Part shown: positions 25,101-31,086 of the stretch, piece after piece
Numbering within the stretch: the stretch's first letter is position 1
How the letters are laid out: every line of letters begins with the position of its first letter
NCBI GenBank assembly: GCA_032622095.1
Contig: CP136065.1
Coordinates: 60,991,094 to 61,055,093, forward strand
Length of the DNA: 64,000 nucleotides
Origin: Siphonodentalium dalli
Lineage: Eukaryota > Mollusca > Scaphopoda > Gadilida > Siphonodentaliidae
Reading direction: 5' to 3'
Program-made: the position numbers and the translations under genes
Notes under the pieces: model-generated
What the model was told of the DNA's origin: nothing
What the model saw: only the letters and a program-made list of their open reading frames with translations
The model's database searches: none

Positions 25101-28100
25101 AACAACATTTGAGTATACAGTATCCCTTTAATGCATGATATTTATAGGCAAATTTCTGTAGCTTCGCTACACATTATTTTGGAGCTAAAGAGATTTTACT
25201 TATCACGTAATAAGCTGTGCATGGTACAGATGCATTTTATATGCATTTTTTTCCGTTCACATTGAAAATTATTTTGGCATCATAATGTTTCTTCCACGAA
25301 ATACCTGCAAAACATATGTCATTAGTAATTAATTGAGTGGCAATAATAAGCTTGTCAGTCAGTCTATCGCGTGGGACATAGCACATATACTGCCCTGATC
25401 AATATCACCTGTGACGATAGACTTGCATCTATTCTTTGTCTACCAGACCTGAGGTAGCAATACACGATTTCCAACAATTTTGGCCAAACTTGGAGGGGGT
25501 ACTGTAATCCAAATCAATGCTGAGCAATTATCTTTGACATAGGTCCCATCACGCATGTTTTAATTTCGACAGAAATTTGAGGTGTACTCATATGTTTGTA
25601 CTTTAGCTTCTTTGTAAAAAATTGTCATTGAGTTATGCCCCTTTGTTTGCACACCCAAAACGCTCAATTTTAGCCATTTTTTTTACTCAAATTGACCATT
25701 TTCAACACCAAAACAGACCATGACAGAGCGAATGTCAGTAGATAAGTTTCTTCCACGTGATAGAGCTATATAAGAGCTGAGAAATATTTGAAATAGAAAC
25801 AAAAGTCATCGTATCAATTTGACAAAAATGTCTTGCAAGCGCAGATCACAGAAATCAGGGGAGAGAAATAGCGCTATTTTCCTGTAACCAATAACACAAA
25901 GTTGGCCTTCATTGATTACGAAAATCCTGTTGCGTATCCAAATTTTCCACTTTTTTGAGAACTTTCCCAGTTTTGTAAAATAATTAAACCTTCAAACCAG
26001 TAATGACATATTTAACACAGGCTGCACTGGCTGTTATGCCCCCAGATACTTATTTTTCTATTGTTCAGACCCCCTACAGCCCGTGAGATTGTGTACTGCT
26101 ACCTGAGTGATGCGTTTGACACGCTTGATCATAAAATTATACTGCGGCGGTTTAAACTTTATGGCATATCTGGAACAGTCATCAAGTGGTTCTCATCCTA
26201 CCTCACGACCGCCGGCAGATGGTTCTCGATGGGAGTCAACTATCTATATAATAGACAAAACCTCTCGGTTCACGCATTCACGCATTGGCTATATGTGCAC
26301 AATTGTGCGGACGACACACAACTATCCCATTCTGGCCAACCTGATAACGACACTTTTAAGGTTTGCATGGATGACATCAAACATATCCGTTTTTTCGTCA
26401 TTGAGTCAAAGTATATACTTTGACTCAATGACGAAAAAACGGAAGTACATGCAATGTGGGTTGCTAAGCTATCACAAGGAAAGTGTTGTTTCTATGAGAT
26501 CAGAGTTACATTGGCTGCCTATCGTAGATCGGATTCCCTTCAACATCATCACATTCGCATACAGAAGGAAGCAGAGCTCCGACACCATTATATCATACAT
26601 GACGGAGCTCATTTACCCATATACGTTTCTTACATCTCAAGGCGCTAACCTTATTACTGTCGGTGACTGGGCTTTTAAAGTTGCATGTCCAAACATCTGG
26701 AATTCGCTGCCAAAGACTATTCGGTACTCGGGTATATTGCCAGATTTCAAGTCAGCATTAAAAACTCACCTATATATTTAAACGCAGGTATCCGAAGAAT
26801 CAAGCAAAGGCTAAACAGTGAATCACTTATGTATTTCATTGGTTGTGTTGTTTATACTTGTTTTAATGTCTATTCCTCATGTAAAGCGCTTAGGGTCCAA
26901 TACGGGGATAAGCGCTATATAATAATTATTATTAACACATACCGTGCAAACTTAGGAGAATGTGAACGTAACTATATTCCCCTATAACAGAATGAACCGG
27001 ATTGATAGTGTAAATTTGACGACTAAACTAATATGTAATGTATTCTTACCCGAACACTTCGCCATATTTCATGTACCATTCCCGTTCAGCATTTACAATA
27101 CCCTGAAATCATAAATGATTGATTGGGAACTCATTTTATATTATAGCGCTTATTGCAAGCAACGAAGACATATCCAGATATGTACAGTAATGCTCTAAAT
27201 AATCGACTCCTTAACCACAGCAGAATTATGGGTAACTTTTCAGGAGAGCATTCCGATGAATATATTCATGTTCCCGTTACTGTGCATGGGTATATAATTG
27301 ATACACGCTTAAACAGAATGTATCTGTTCCCTTTTCGAGACTATACAAATACCACTTGTGGAGGGTTTATGCTGTACTATATATACAGGTTAAAGTACTC
27401 AGAAAATATTGCAGAACAATATGCAATCACATGGCGGTTTCCAATGTACTAACATTAATAGTGTGACCTTTAATCTTCCATGGTTTGTTTATATGCTGCT
27501 GTGACATATTCTCAAACTAGTGCTATATATAGATTCGGTTATTGTACGCGTGTTAGTCCCCGTTATTCTATGGAATAAAATTCATACAAATAAAGGATTC
27601 AGTTACCTTTCTCATCAGCGTTATGAAGTTACCGAACACAGGAATTGGTGGCGGTCCTTTAATACCACGAGATTTGAACTTCGTGTGATTTTTAGTCATG
27701 TATCTGAAATATAATATGATTATACGCAGTATGTTAATTGGTCCATATGTTCTTATTAAAATATTATAATTCATCACCATTTTGAAACGTCCGGGTCTCA
27801 GAAGATGCCCATAGAGAAATGGAAAACAGCTGAATATATGGCTCCCAGGATGCAACAGAATTCAAACTATAAATATATCTTCAGATATAGAGTTATTCCT
27901 CTTCAATTGAAACTTATGAAACTTGAGGACAGAACACATAAGTCGATTTTTCTCAACAAAAACAACATGTTCTCAGTTTATTACACCGAATAAGTTGATA
28001 ATACAATGTTTTGGAGCTTCCTCTTTCAAATGATATATAATATGGCATATATGTTACATAAAATTCGAAAATTAAGTGGGCCTTTAAATATCGTTGTCGA

Positions 28101-29799
28101 GTGATGTTGACACCAATCCCAGACGATTTAACTGTCTCGTACACTGAAAAAACATGTGGGAATTATACTCAAAAAGTTAAATTTCATCCAATCCTTAATT
28201 AATTTGAACTACATGTTCGCAGCACCGCCATATATCAGATTGTTGATTCATATCTCAATCGCTTTTAATTGTAGTCGCATTACTATTTAGTTGTTGCAAA
28301 ATTTAGCATTTCACTGCCATATATTCCGGATGGGGTAGTAAATGCAGGGATGTATGTCGTGTTTTGTTTTGTTTGTTTCACTTATTTTTGTTTGTTTGTA
28401 TTTTATTTATTTATACATTTTTGCATTTGGCAATTTCAAGACCCCACCAATAAACTTGCAAAATATTTTGTACACTCATTTTTTAGACACCCACCACCTA
28501 AATGTCATTAATGTCAGAGTTAGTCAGTATATCCCACAGTATGGAGCTCAAATACATGGAGAATGAGTTACCTCTGACAGACTATATACTACAAACATAT
28601 CGCCAAGCTTAGAAAAATGGACAAAATAATCCCAAAATTCCTAAACTTTTCCTCAGTGTACCTTATCAACCAGCCCACCATCTATCATCAACTCAAATAG
28701 TAACAATGTTTATCTCCCATTGGAGATCCATTAACGGGCCCACTTAATTTTCGAGTCACCTATTATTTTTGTATAGTGCCTTGATATATAACAATCTATG
28801 GCATAAAATATAATTAAAATACTATAATTCATCACCATTTGAAACTTCTGTGTCTCAGAAGATGCCCATAGAGAAATAGAAAACAGCTGAAATCATAGAA
28901 AGATTCTCCCGTTATGGCTTCCAGAATGCAACAGAATTCAAACGAAAGATGTATTTTCAATGGAAGGGGAATAACTCTATATTTAAAATTAGAGTCCCCC
29001 CTCCATTAAAAATAATACACTTTTTACTACAATCTAGGTGAAACTTAAGAACAAAAACACGTCGGTAACTCAACAAAAACAACATGTTCATAGTTTATTA
29101 CACCGGGTAACTTGATAATACAATGTTTTGGAGCTTCCTCTTTCGAATGGTATATATAATATGGCATATATTTTATATATGTGAGCTGGGTGTTCGAAAA
29201 TTAAGTGGGCCTTTAAATTTACACTTTAATATGACTCCAGTCATAAACTAAGTTACGAATTTCAATGTACCAAGACGTAATCAAATTAATTGACGGATAG
29301 TGGATTGGGCAACAATAAGTGGCACACATCGTGTAAAAAAATATGTTGATATACGGGGCGTGAACTCAAGCCATGCACTCACTGACCATATTATAAGATT
29401 ATTGAGTATCTGGGACTATTATGCATATAATATAACAGTTATTTGATATATACATTTGCCTGACAACTGTACACATATTTTTTGATGACGAGCGTTCCAA
29501 TTTTGCATTCCGGCTTATCTGTCATCTGTAACATTATACTTCCTACTCAACAGACAATCAAATCATGGAAATCTGGTTACCTTATTTTACGAAGCAGAGA
29601 ATAGAGAAACCAACAAGAAAATTTGAGTACAGTGCCCCTTTAATCATTAGATTGCATCAGTCTCGACTCTTTTAGAGCAGAAGTGTTGTTCAATGTTGGC
29701 TGGGAACTACATGCATTACACTCACATTACATACGCTGAAACCAAAATCACCACGTAAATTAACCAATTAGGAACAGATAACAGTCCTAAGACTTCCAT
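1033..29799 (-). CDS. Cytochrome P450, clan 3 (CYP3A-like), exons 1-9, 3' part beyond the window
   Basis: A microsomal haem-thiolate monooxygenase that would oxidise lipophilic substrates at the endoplasmic reticulum, using electrons from P450 reductase. Nine minus-strand exons join without a frame break: 29726-29799, 27607-27703, 27050-27102, 21938-22034, 11396-11518, 10039-10127, 7817-7953, 7227-7354 and 1033-1135 (901 bases, 300 codons plus one base). In order they encode a hydrophobic N-terminal anchor, a GIKGPPPIPVFGN hinge, KYGEVFG, the block ending NFCSRR, helix C with HWRYLR (the WxxxR haem-propionate motif), SPAFSGGKLKQ, TMDVTASVAFG and KDFLQLMIEQ. The order and wording follow vertebrate CYP3A proteins. 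Exon sizes of 53, 89 and 128 bases and all intron phases agree with CYP3A genes as I recall them. The I helix, ExxR motif and haem cysteine are not in the window, so activity cannot be judged. Subfamily naming needs the C-terminal half. Confidence 0.93.
1136..1975. other. Intron 8 of the P450, left part
   Basis: No coding or RNA gene and no strong repeat is visible apart from short AT-rich runs. It is intronic by position between P450 exons 8 and 9. Confidence 0.5.
1976..2975. repeat. Tandem minisatellite, about 145-base unit, 7 copies
   Basis: The unit runs AAAGTAACAAATGTAACATT, then AAAGTAACTAGAAGTAACC, ATGTGTACCCCGTGTACCCA, and GGTACTTTGGGATTTCTAAG. Copies start near 1981, 2124, 2270, 2413, 2558, 2701 and 2855, so the spacing is 143-146 except the last (about 154, with an ACTAATAGG insertion). 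Each unit contains an imperfect palindrome around CCATGTGTACCCCGTGTACC. The array lies in P450 intron 8. Confidence 0.92.
2976..4934. other. Intron 8, no gene seen
   Basis: AT-rich intronic sequence with a run of Cs near 3868. At about 4129 the sequence TTTAAAGGGGAACTCGACAC resembles one end of a TTAA-type transposon, but no matching opposite end was found. No open frame shows a protein family. Confidence 0.45.
4938..6577. mobile_element. Non-autonomous TIR element, TAA target duplication, with a nested element
   Basis: Long terminal inverted repeats: AGGTCGTTCCACACCGGGCG at the left and its mirror ending CGGTGTGGAACGACCT at the right. They extend with minor mismatches for over 100 bases, through CGCGCGATTTTTATGTTCAC. 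The element is flanked by TAA on both sides (4935-4937 and 6578-6580), a 3-base TWA-like duplication as made by PIF/Harbinger elements. No transposase frame is visible. Classification rests on the target duplication only. Confidence 0.82.
5136..5912. mobile_element. MITE nested inside the 4938-6577 element
   Basis: Terminal inverted repeats CACTCTTGTGACTAATGTGTAG at the left and CTACACATTAGTTATAAGAGTG at the right, both bordered by CCCACCC. Further in, a second inverted pair (GACAAGAATGTAAGTTCAG near 5333 and CTGAACTTACATTCC near 5621) shows that the interior folds too. The interior is full of TGTGTA/TACACA words. Confidence 0.75.
6845..7200. repeat. Degenerate minisatellite, about 57-60-base unit
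   Basis: Six or so copies built on GTTACAACCATNTGATAACG then ACACRTTCAGCTACGGTAAC. Copies are clearly diverged and of unequal length. The array ends just downstream of P450 exon 8 (minus strand), inside intron 8. Confidence 0.85.
7227..7354 (-). CDS. P450 exon 8 (128 bases)
   Basis: The acceptor is CGACTTCAG and the donor GGTCAG|GTAAAA. It encodes FFPFFIDLLNYLGTSLFPED and then AVGFFKKVVTETIRQREEAG. The hydrophobic block corresponds to the F-G region of CYP3A, which contributes to substrate access. The size equals that recalled for vertebrate CYP3A exon 8. Confidence 0.94.
7581..7618. repeat. Perfect 16-base hairpin
   Basis: AAATTGTTGATGCTAA at 7581-7596 is followed after six bases by its exact reverse complement at 7603-7618. 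It lies in the short intron between P450 exons 7 and 8. Possibly a miniature-element footprint; function unknown. Confidence 0.8.
7817..7953 (-). CDS. P450 exon 7: helix E region
   Basis: The acceptor is CCTTGCAG and the donor GATAT|GTAAGT. It encodes TCANFTMDVTASVAFGIHVD, then SQINPSFVVNGNKFF, ending RAWALTVI. The motif (Y/F)xMDVxxxxxFG is characteristic of CYP3A-like enzymes. Length 137 bases fits the same phase pattern as the vertebrate exon (recalled as 149), with a 12-base in-frame difference. Confidence 0.95.
7954..8539. other. Intron 6 of the P450, no gene seen
   Basis: AT-rich intronic sequence without recognisable repeats or open frames. Confidence 0.45.
8540..8947 (+). pseudogene. 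Possible 3' remnant of a non-LTR retrotransposon ORF2
   Basis: A plus-strand open frame of 134 codons contains the spaced residues DELRELVLQCSAYANLRSKL, resembling the zinc-finger-like tail (H..LxxCPxYxxLR) found at the end of several LINE reverse transcriptase proteins. It then continues with a run like those preceding the LINE stop codon. No catalytic motif is present and no upstream part was found. The assignment is weak; it could be a chance open frame. Confidence 0.35.
8948..9309. other. Intron 6, no gene seen
   Basis: Short TA repeats and AT-rich sequence. The overlapping open frames on both strands show no family signature. Confidence 0.45.
9310..9675. repeat. Imperfect inverted repeat / foldback element
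   Basis: Left arm words CCGATGCATG, TATATAACACACATG, TTTTTAGAAGCTGCATG and GAGACAATGCACATTTTTT (9320-9450) recur in reverse order and orientation as AAAAAATGTGCATTGTCTC, CATGCAGCTTCTAAATA, GTGTGTTATGTATATAATC and CGAGGCATG (9585-9670). The arms are diverged and separated by about 140 bases. No target duplication was established. Confidence 0.7.
9676..10038. other. Intron 6, short direct duplicate only
   Basis: TGTTCATCTAGAATGTCT...ACTCTAGCT near 9690 is echoed by TGTTCATCTAGCATGTCT...ACTCTAGCT near 9925. Nothing else is recognised. Confidence 0.4.
10039..10127 (-). CDS. P450 exon 6 (89 bases)
   Basis: The acceptor is ATTTCCAG and the donor AAAGT|GTAAGT. It encodes MFEPINSACERLVANIEQ and continues QVEGKDDIEMKV, matching the helix D region of CYP3A proteins. 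It starts in phase 0 and ends in phase 2. The length equals that recalled for CYP3A exon 6. Confidence 0.92.
10128..10789. other. Intron 5 of the P450, no gene seen
   Basis: AT-rich intronic sequence between exons 5 and 6 without recognisable features. Confidence 0.45.
10790..11175. repeat. Diverged copy of internal sequence of the 23.3-24.5 kb element
   Basis: ATCAATACACGATGTTATAC followed by TCATGGTCATAATGATGTAT matches ATCAATACATGATGCTATAC and TAATGGTCATAATGGTGTAT near 23450. AATTGTGACATTTTATTACA with GAGCGGGTCAACAACGCT matches the right part near 24305-24357 (GAGCGGGTCACTAACGCT). It appears to be an older relative of the MULE-like element, without recognisable ends. Confidence 0.6.
11396..11518 (-). 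CDS. P450 exon 5: helix C with WxxxR
   Basis: The acceptor is TTCCCACAG and the donor CAG|GTCAAT. It encodes IWAGKNLPPTDSMMTS and then IEDEEHWRYLRNVMSP and AFSGGKLKQ. HWRYLR gives the conserved WxxxR pair that binds a haem propionate. The segment is one of the most recognisable blocks of clan 3 P450s (EDEEW..LR...SP.FS..KLK). Length is 123 bases, phase 0 on both sides. Confidence 0.95.
11519..14288. other. Intron 4 of the P450, right of exon 5
   Basis: Long intronic stretch. It holds a perfect 16-base hairpin (12992-13032), a GAGTGAATGAGTGGTGG duplication followed by a G run near 13180-13229, and small open frames without family signature. No host gene is seen. Confidence 0.45.
12992..13032. 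repeat. Perfect hairpin, 16-base arms
   Basis: GCGTCATTACCCAAAC is followed after nine bases by GTTTGGGTAATGACGC. Its position inside a large intron and the perfect arms suggest a recent miniature element or fold-back footprint. Confidence 0.8.
14293..14740. mobile_element. Foldback MITE, TTAA family I, copy 1
   Basis: Almost fully palindromic: both arms carry AGGTACTCAATCCGATTAGA, CGATTCGAGTCGAGGAACCC, GATCAGATATCGATTTTTGA and TCTTGCGGATGAAGATGG. It is bordered by TTAA at the left and TTGA at the right (one change from TTAA). The TTAA target and AGG start fit Kolobok/T2-like or piggyBac-like non-autonomous elements. No coding capacity. Confidence 0.9.
14741..15640. other. P450 intron, no gene seen
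   Basis: Intronic sequence ending in two C runs (about 15560 and 15608) just before the first Helitron-like element. No coding exon in P450 phase was found. Confidence 0.45.
15641..16294 (+). mobile_element. Helitron-like non-autonomous element E1
   Basis: It starts 5'-TCTCATATATATTTTGAAGA after an A, runs through a CTGTCTGTATGTTTGT-rich part, a unique start (CTCGACCGATCGGGACG) and four to five 122-base tandem units. It ends with the short hairpin AGCCCG..CGGGCT followed by TCATCGGCTAG and then T. 5'-TC, a 3' hairpin about ten bases before CTRR, and an A|T insertion site are Helitron hallmarks. Internal minisatellites are typical of the short Helentron-associated elements. No Rep/helicase gene is present. 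Confidence 0.82.
15713..16245 (+). repeat. 122-base minisatellite within element E1
   Basis: Units begin GAGATCTCGGAAACGGGTGG and contain GAGCTATCGACTTGAAATTT, GGATACGAATTTTATCGGGT and CTTCGCGCATGCGCAGAC. Starts at 15835, 15957, 16079 and 16201 give an exact 122-base period. The long open frames on both strands here are products of the repeat, since 122 is not a multiple of three and the frame shifts from unit to unit. Confidence 0.95.
16295..17455 (+). mobile_element. Helitron-like element E2
   Basis: It starts TCTATACTATATATTTTGAG directly after the CTAG of E1 and ends with the hairpin CCGCCAGTGGCGG followed by GCTAACCTGCTAG. It contains a TG dinucleotide run near the start, three GATTGAGCTCAAACTT words (16375, 16795, 16862) and an A-rich part near 17220-17390. 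It has no 122-base array, so only the ends are shared with E1 and E3. Confidence 0.75.
17456..18498 (+). mobile_element. Helitron-like element E3
   Basis: It begins TCTCATATATATTTTGAAGA immediately after E2 and has the same leader as E1. It carries about seven 122-base units plus one shortened unit, ending with two successive hairpin-like tails (GCCCGGACAACGTCGGGC and CCCGGACAACATCAGG) and CTCACCGGCTAG|T. It is the same family as E1 with a longer array. Confidence 0.85.
17515..18395 (+). repeat. 122-base minisatellite within element E3
   Basis: The same unit as in E1, with units near-identical to one another and to E1 units. One unit junction (about 17799-17820) carries a short duplication of CCCGGATAC. 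Variation is concentrated at a few sites (GGTATG/GCTATG, CGAGAT/CCAGAT), which could be used to trace unit turnover. Confidence 0.93.
18499..19135 (+). mobile_element. Helitron-like element E4 (second subfamily)
   Basis: It starts TCTATTATATATTTTTGGAA directly after E3 and has a CTGT repeat leader. It then carries three to four loosely repeated modules containing GACCTTGACCTTGAAATCGG and TCAAGGTCAAATCG, and ends CCCGGACGAAGTCGGGTCC, ACCTGCTGG|T. The module contains paired AAGGTCA words resembling nuclear-receptor half sites; this may be only coincidence. Fragments of this subfamily recur on the minus strand at 44.2 and 53.6 kb. Confidence 0.82.
19136..19392. repeat. Left part of a GGAAATTTC repeat block split by the hAT-like element
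   Basis: AAAATCGCAAATCCTAGCAT, CTAGACTGGCCTCAACTGAA and CTTTCCTATAGTGT correspond to AAAATTGCAAAATCCTAGCA, CTAGACTAGCCTCAAG and CCTTCCTAGAGT near 21140. The block continues on the far side of the hAT-like insertion. Confidence 0.75.
19393..20955. mobile_element. hAT-like non-autonomous element, copy 1
   Basis: The ends are CAGGGGGTCGGAAAAAAGTG at the left and a mirrored CACTTTTTTCC-type end finishing GACCCC...CCCTG at the right. It is flanked by ATAGTGT on both sides (19386-19392 and 20956-20962), and a related uninterrupted block at 21165 shows the pre-insertion order. CAGGGG termini suggest hAT, whose duplications are usually 8 bases; here seven are identical. No transposase is visible. 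It lies in P450 intron 4. Confidence 0.8.
20956..21660. repeat. Tandem block with GTTGGAAATTTCAAACCTG, about 160-220-base spacing
   Basis: Three successive units start near 20961, 21182 and 21347, each with GTTGGAAATTTCAAACCT, TTTCCAACTGATGA and a TTGACCAAA word. The last runs into a C-rich tail ending GACACCCCCC. The same block recurs in the 31.69-33.13 kb region, where a different element is inserted into it. Confidence 0.8.
21938..22034 (-). CDS. P450 exon 4: beta-1 region and helix B start
   Basis: It encodes IYEGRIPVLMVSNPDMLREI and ends NFCSRR, aligned with the CYP3A sequence between the beta-1 strands and the helix B start. The donor is CGG|GTGAGT. The acceptor (ACTTTATTAAAAG) has a weak pyrimidine tract but is the only AG that keeps phase with exon 3. 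The exon ends in phase 0. Confidence 0.92.
22035..22935. other. Intron 3 of the P450, no gene seen
   Basis: AT-rich intronic sequence between exon 4 and the 22.9-25.1 kb element; no recognisable feature. Confidence 0.45.
23295..24454. mobile_element. MULE-like element with about 65-base perfect TIRs and 9-base target duplication
   Basis: Left end TAGTCCAAGTCTTCTTGTAC through GATATTGGGATGGCGATGCT, mirrored exactly at the right for about 65 bases. Both sides carry GGGACTAGT (23286-23294 and 24455-24463), a perfect 9-base duplication. The related sequence near 29408 (GGGACTATTATGC) is an unoccupied site. Long TIRs and a 9-base duplication fit Mutator-like elements. The interior has no transposase. 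The perfect arms mean it is young. Confidence 0.88.
24621..25062. mobile_element. Foldback MITE, TTAA family I, copy 2
   Basis: Same structure as 14293-14740: AGGTACTCAATCCGATCAGA at the left, GATCGGATTGAGTACCT at the right, central inverted GACGGTCTTGCAGATAAAGA. It is flanked by perfect TTAA (24617-24620 and 25063-25066). Confidence 0.92.
25132..26060. other. Intron, no gene seen
   Basis: Non-coding sequence that reads like a decayed dispersed repeat (for example GAGTTATGCCCCTTTG, a phrase echoed by AGAGTTACGGCCCTTA near 49090). No ends were defined. Confidence 0.4.
26061..26940 (+). pseudogene. 5'-truncated, rearranged non-LTR retrotransposon (CR1/L2-like) with 3' tail
   Basis: Plus-strand frames show reverse transcriptase palm words SDAFDTLDHKIILRRFKLYG and WFSSYL, then CADDTQ (the catalytic (A/V)DD box), followed by the carboxy-terminal ELHWLPIVDRIPFNIITFAY, AFKVACPNIWNSLPK and FKSALKTHLY, all standard for CR1/L2-type ORF2. 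After the stop come GTAAAGCGCTTAGGGTCC and GGGGATAAGCGCTATATAAT with an ATT-rich tail, as in these elements' 3' ends. Frame changes and missing segments make it non-functional. An inverted segment sits at 26388-26443. Confidence 0.88.
26388..26443. repeat. Near-perfect palindrome inside the LINE remnant
   Basis: CCGTTTTTTCGTCATTGAGT then CAAAGTATA reads into its own reverse complement (TATACTTTGACTCAATGACG, AAAAAACGG) with no spacer. It sits exactly where the reverse transcriptase reading jumps to the C-terminal part, so it marks a rearrangement breakpoint. Confidence 0.88.
27050..27102 (-). CDS. P450 exon 3 (53 bases)
   Basis: The acceptor is GATTTCAG and the donor TTCGG|GTAAGA. It encodes GIVNAEREWYMKYGEVFG, matching the CYP3A segment around KKYGKVWG (helix A region). 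It begins in phase 0 and ends in phase 2. The size equals the 53 bases I recall for the orthologous vertebrate CYP3A exon. Confidence 0.93.
27185..27262. repeat. Half copy of the CAGTAATGC palindromic MITE
   Basis: TA followed by CAGTAATGCTCTAAATAATC, GACTCCTTAACCACAGCAGA and ATTATGGGTAACTTTTCAGG matches one arm of the elements at 50.5/56.2 kb and 59.5 kb. The second arm is missing; only GCATTCCGATGAA remains of the centre. Confidence 0.8.
27607..27703 (-). CDS. P450 exon 2: proline-rich hinge
   Basis: The acceptor is TATTTCAG and the donor AAG|GTAACT; length is 97 bases, ending in phase 0. It encodes YMTKNHTKFKSRGIKG and then PPPIPVFGNFITLMRK. The PPxPxxGN hinge follows the membrane anchor and is needed for correct P450 folding in general. 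A TTAA-type MITE ends in the intron only a few tens of bases upstream of the acceptor. Confidence 0.93.
27745..28083. mobile_element. TTAA family II MITE (GGCCCAC), 5'-truncated copy D
   Basis: Shares TCTCAGAAGATGCCCATAGA, GATGCAACAGAATTCAAAC, ACAATGTTTTGGAGCTTCCT and the end GAAAATTAAGTGGGCCT followed by TTAA with the copies at 28735, 42892 and 59082. The left end is lost close to the acceptor of P450 exon 2. Confidence 0.85.
28084..28730. other. Intron 1 of the P450 between two MITEs, no gene seen
   Basis: T-rich intronic sequence; no feature recognised. Confidence 0.4.
28735..29212. mobile_element. TTAA family II MITE (GGCCCAC), complete copy A
   Basis: Terminal inverted repeats GGGCCCACTTAATTTTCGA and TCGAAAATTAAGTGGGCC, flanked by TTAA on both sides (28731-28734, 29213-29216). 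Internally it contains an inverted AATGGAAGGGGAATAACTC/GAGTCCCCCCTCCATT pair. It lies in P450 intron 1. Confidence 0.9.
29213..29639. repeat. Partial second copy of the 22.9-25.1 kb TTAA element
   Basis: ACGGATAGTGGATTGGGCAA, TTCCGGCTTATCTGTCATCT and AAATCATGGAAATCTGGTTA align with 23164, 24552 and 24600. The right end AGTGCCCCT is followed by TTAA. The MULE-like and MITE insertions of the other copy are absent here, so this gives the empty sites. The left end is lost beside MITE copy A. Confidence 0.82.
29726..29799 (-). CDS. P450 exon 1: start codon and membrane anchor
   Basis: The ATG at 29799 opens 24 codons plus two bases, including NWLIYVVILVSAYV, a single hydrophobic segment typical of a microsomal P450 signal anchor. 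The donor reads AT|GTGAGT. The exon ends in phase 2, exactly the phase needed by exon 2, and the junction restores an isoleucine codon. CYP3A first coding exons are of about the same length (recalled as 71 bases; here 74). No experimental transcript supports the start, but it is the only in-phase hydrophobic exon found upstream. Confidence 0.82.
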
Positions 29800-30000
29800 G
29801 CTTTGTGTAGGGAAACTATAGGTCCTGGTAAAGGAAAACCATGCGAGGTTCACGCAACGCCGTCGTTATAATAACAAGCCCCATTCACCCATGCATTGGA
29901 CGATAAATAAATCGCGCCCCGACTTGCATCGTTAACAACAAGCTATACATCAGACAGATATGTAAACATTTATGGAGGTACATTGTTATATAATATATAT
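29800..30000 (-). promoter_or_regulatory. Putative promoter and 5' UTR region of the P450
   Basis: Upstream of the exon 1 ATG on the minus strand. An ATATATATTATATA stretch (about 29987-30000) is a possible TATA element about 190 bases from the ATG. The assignment is positional; AT-rich words are common here and no transcript start can be seen. Confidence 0.25.
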
Positions 30001-30365
30001 CCGACGGGAACGGGTACGGGTAAATCGATGAACTTCGTCACGCTCACTGGCGTACTTTCAATGCAGGACACAAACAGCGATTGGGATTTGCAATGGATAG
30101 ATGTGTCCCAATGACTGCATTGACCGGTAAACTTTCACTTCTTTGAAATAGCAGCTATACATTAACATATTCATTGCAAGATATCATCCGGAAATCTCAT
30201 GCATGCAATTGTCAGTTAAGCCACGTTTTATATTATGTTCAAACTCTCGAGTCGGCTTCTTGTATTTATCTTACTACGGAAAACCAATCGTTTCACTAGA
30301 AACAGTTACTGTGTTCTCTCCAGTAATGACAGATTGTGCTTGATGGTGAGTAGATTTCACTGTGA
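29995..30365. repeat. Diverged duplicate of 31168-31545
   Basis: GACGGGAACGGGTACGGGTA, AATGCAGGACACAAACAGCG, TTCAAACTCTCGAGTCGGCT and AATGACAGATTGTG line up in the same order with the left part of the 3.45-kb TIR element at 31153. It is a fragment of another copy of that element, adjoining the P450 promoter region. Confidence 0.8.
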
Positions 30366-31086
30366 GCGATTTCATTTATTTGACTTGTGGCTTGTATGTA
30401 CATGTATGGATGCATAATATATGCATGTATATATAATGGACGATGTTGGCACGGGTTCAAACCCCGACATGGGCGAAAATCGTGACCGCTTTTCTAGCTT
30501 GATCTGAGTTGAGGGACATCTCAATGTGCCATTCCGATCGATACATGACCATTTCGATAATAAATGTGAATATGGCCACTGAAGCAAGCACATTTGAAAT
30601 AATGAACCCTCATACTGAGTCCGTGCCTCCATAAATCTCATATACAATTATTTCCAAGTATGATGGCGCTCTGACTGACAGCTGGAAGAATAGCAGTACA
30701 ATTATAGAGTATCTTCTCTCGCGGTGAGGGTGCCTAACTTCGAATTTTAGGCATTGAGTTTTCACACTGTTAAAATGTCTCGAATCTAAGCATACCACTT
30801 GCACAAATCAATCAATCAATTTATAAATTACGCCAAATCCGAAATACGACGCGAAAAGTAATTGAGTACAATTGTCGGAATCTATATAAGAGCAAAAACG
30901 TCAACGTTTTGAAAAAGCAATAGGGTACTGCCATTCCATTGTGTTGACATTGTGTAACTTCTGTGAAGATATCACGAAAATGAACGGGTGGATAGGGCCG
31001 ACCACATGGTACAACTCAGTGTGTTGCTTCAATTAATATTGGGTTAATACATTCTGATCAGAGATGGCGGTTTGGAACATGCCATG
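30366..31086. other. Intergenic, one B-box-like site
   Basis: The sequence GGGTTCAAACCCC at about 30453 matches the RNA polymerase III B box (GGTTCRANNCC), as in tRNA-derived SINEs. No A box, tRNA cloverleaf or SINE tail could be defined, so it is recorded only as a possible SINE remnant. Nothing else is recognised up to the 5' LTR. Confidence 0.3.

Larger units (their letters stand above)
22940..25127. mobile_element. TTAA-flanked element (GGGGTACTG family) carrying two nested insertions
   Basis: The left end AGGGGTACTGAACG follows TTAA (22936-22939) and the right end CAGTATCCCT precedes TTAA (25128-25131). Internal sequence 23080-23285 and 24455-24617 matches a second, shorter copy at 29213-29639 that lacks both nested elements. 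Inside lie the MULE-like element 23295-24454 and TTAA MITE 24621-25062. No coding region is visible. Confidence 0.75.

Noticed and set aside
30445-30475. tRNA gene around GGGTTCAAACCCC
   Set aside because: Only the B box fits; no acceptor stem, anticodon arm or A box at the needed distance.
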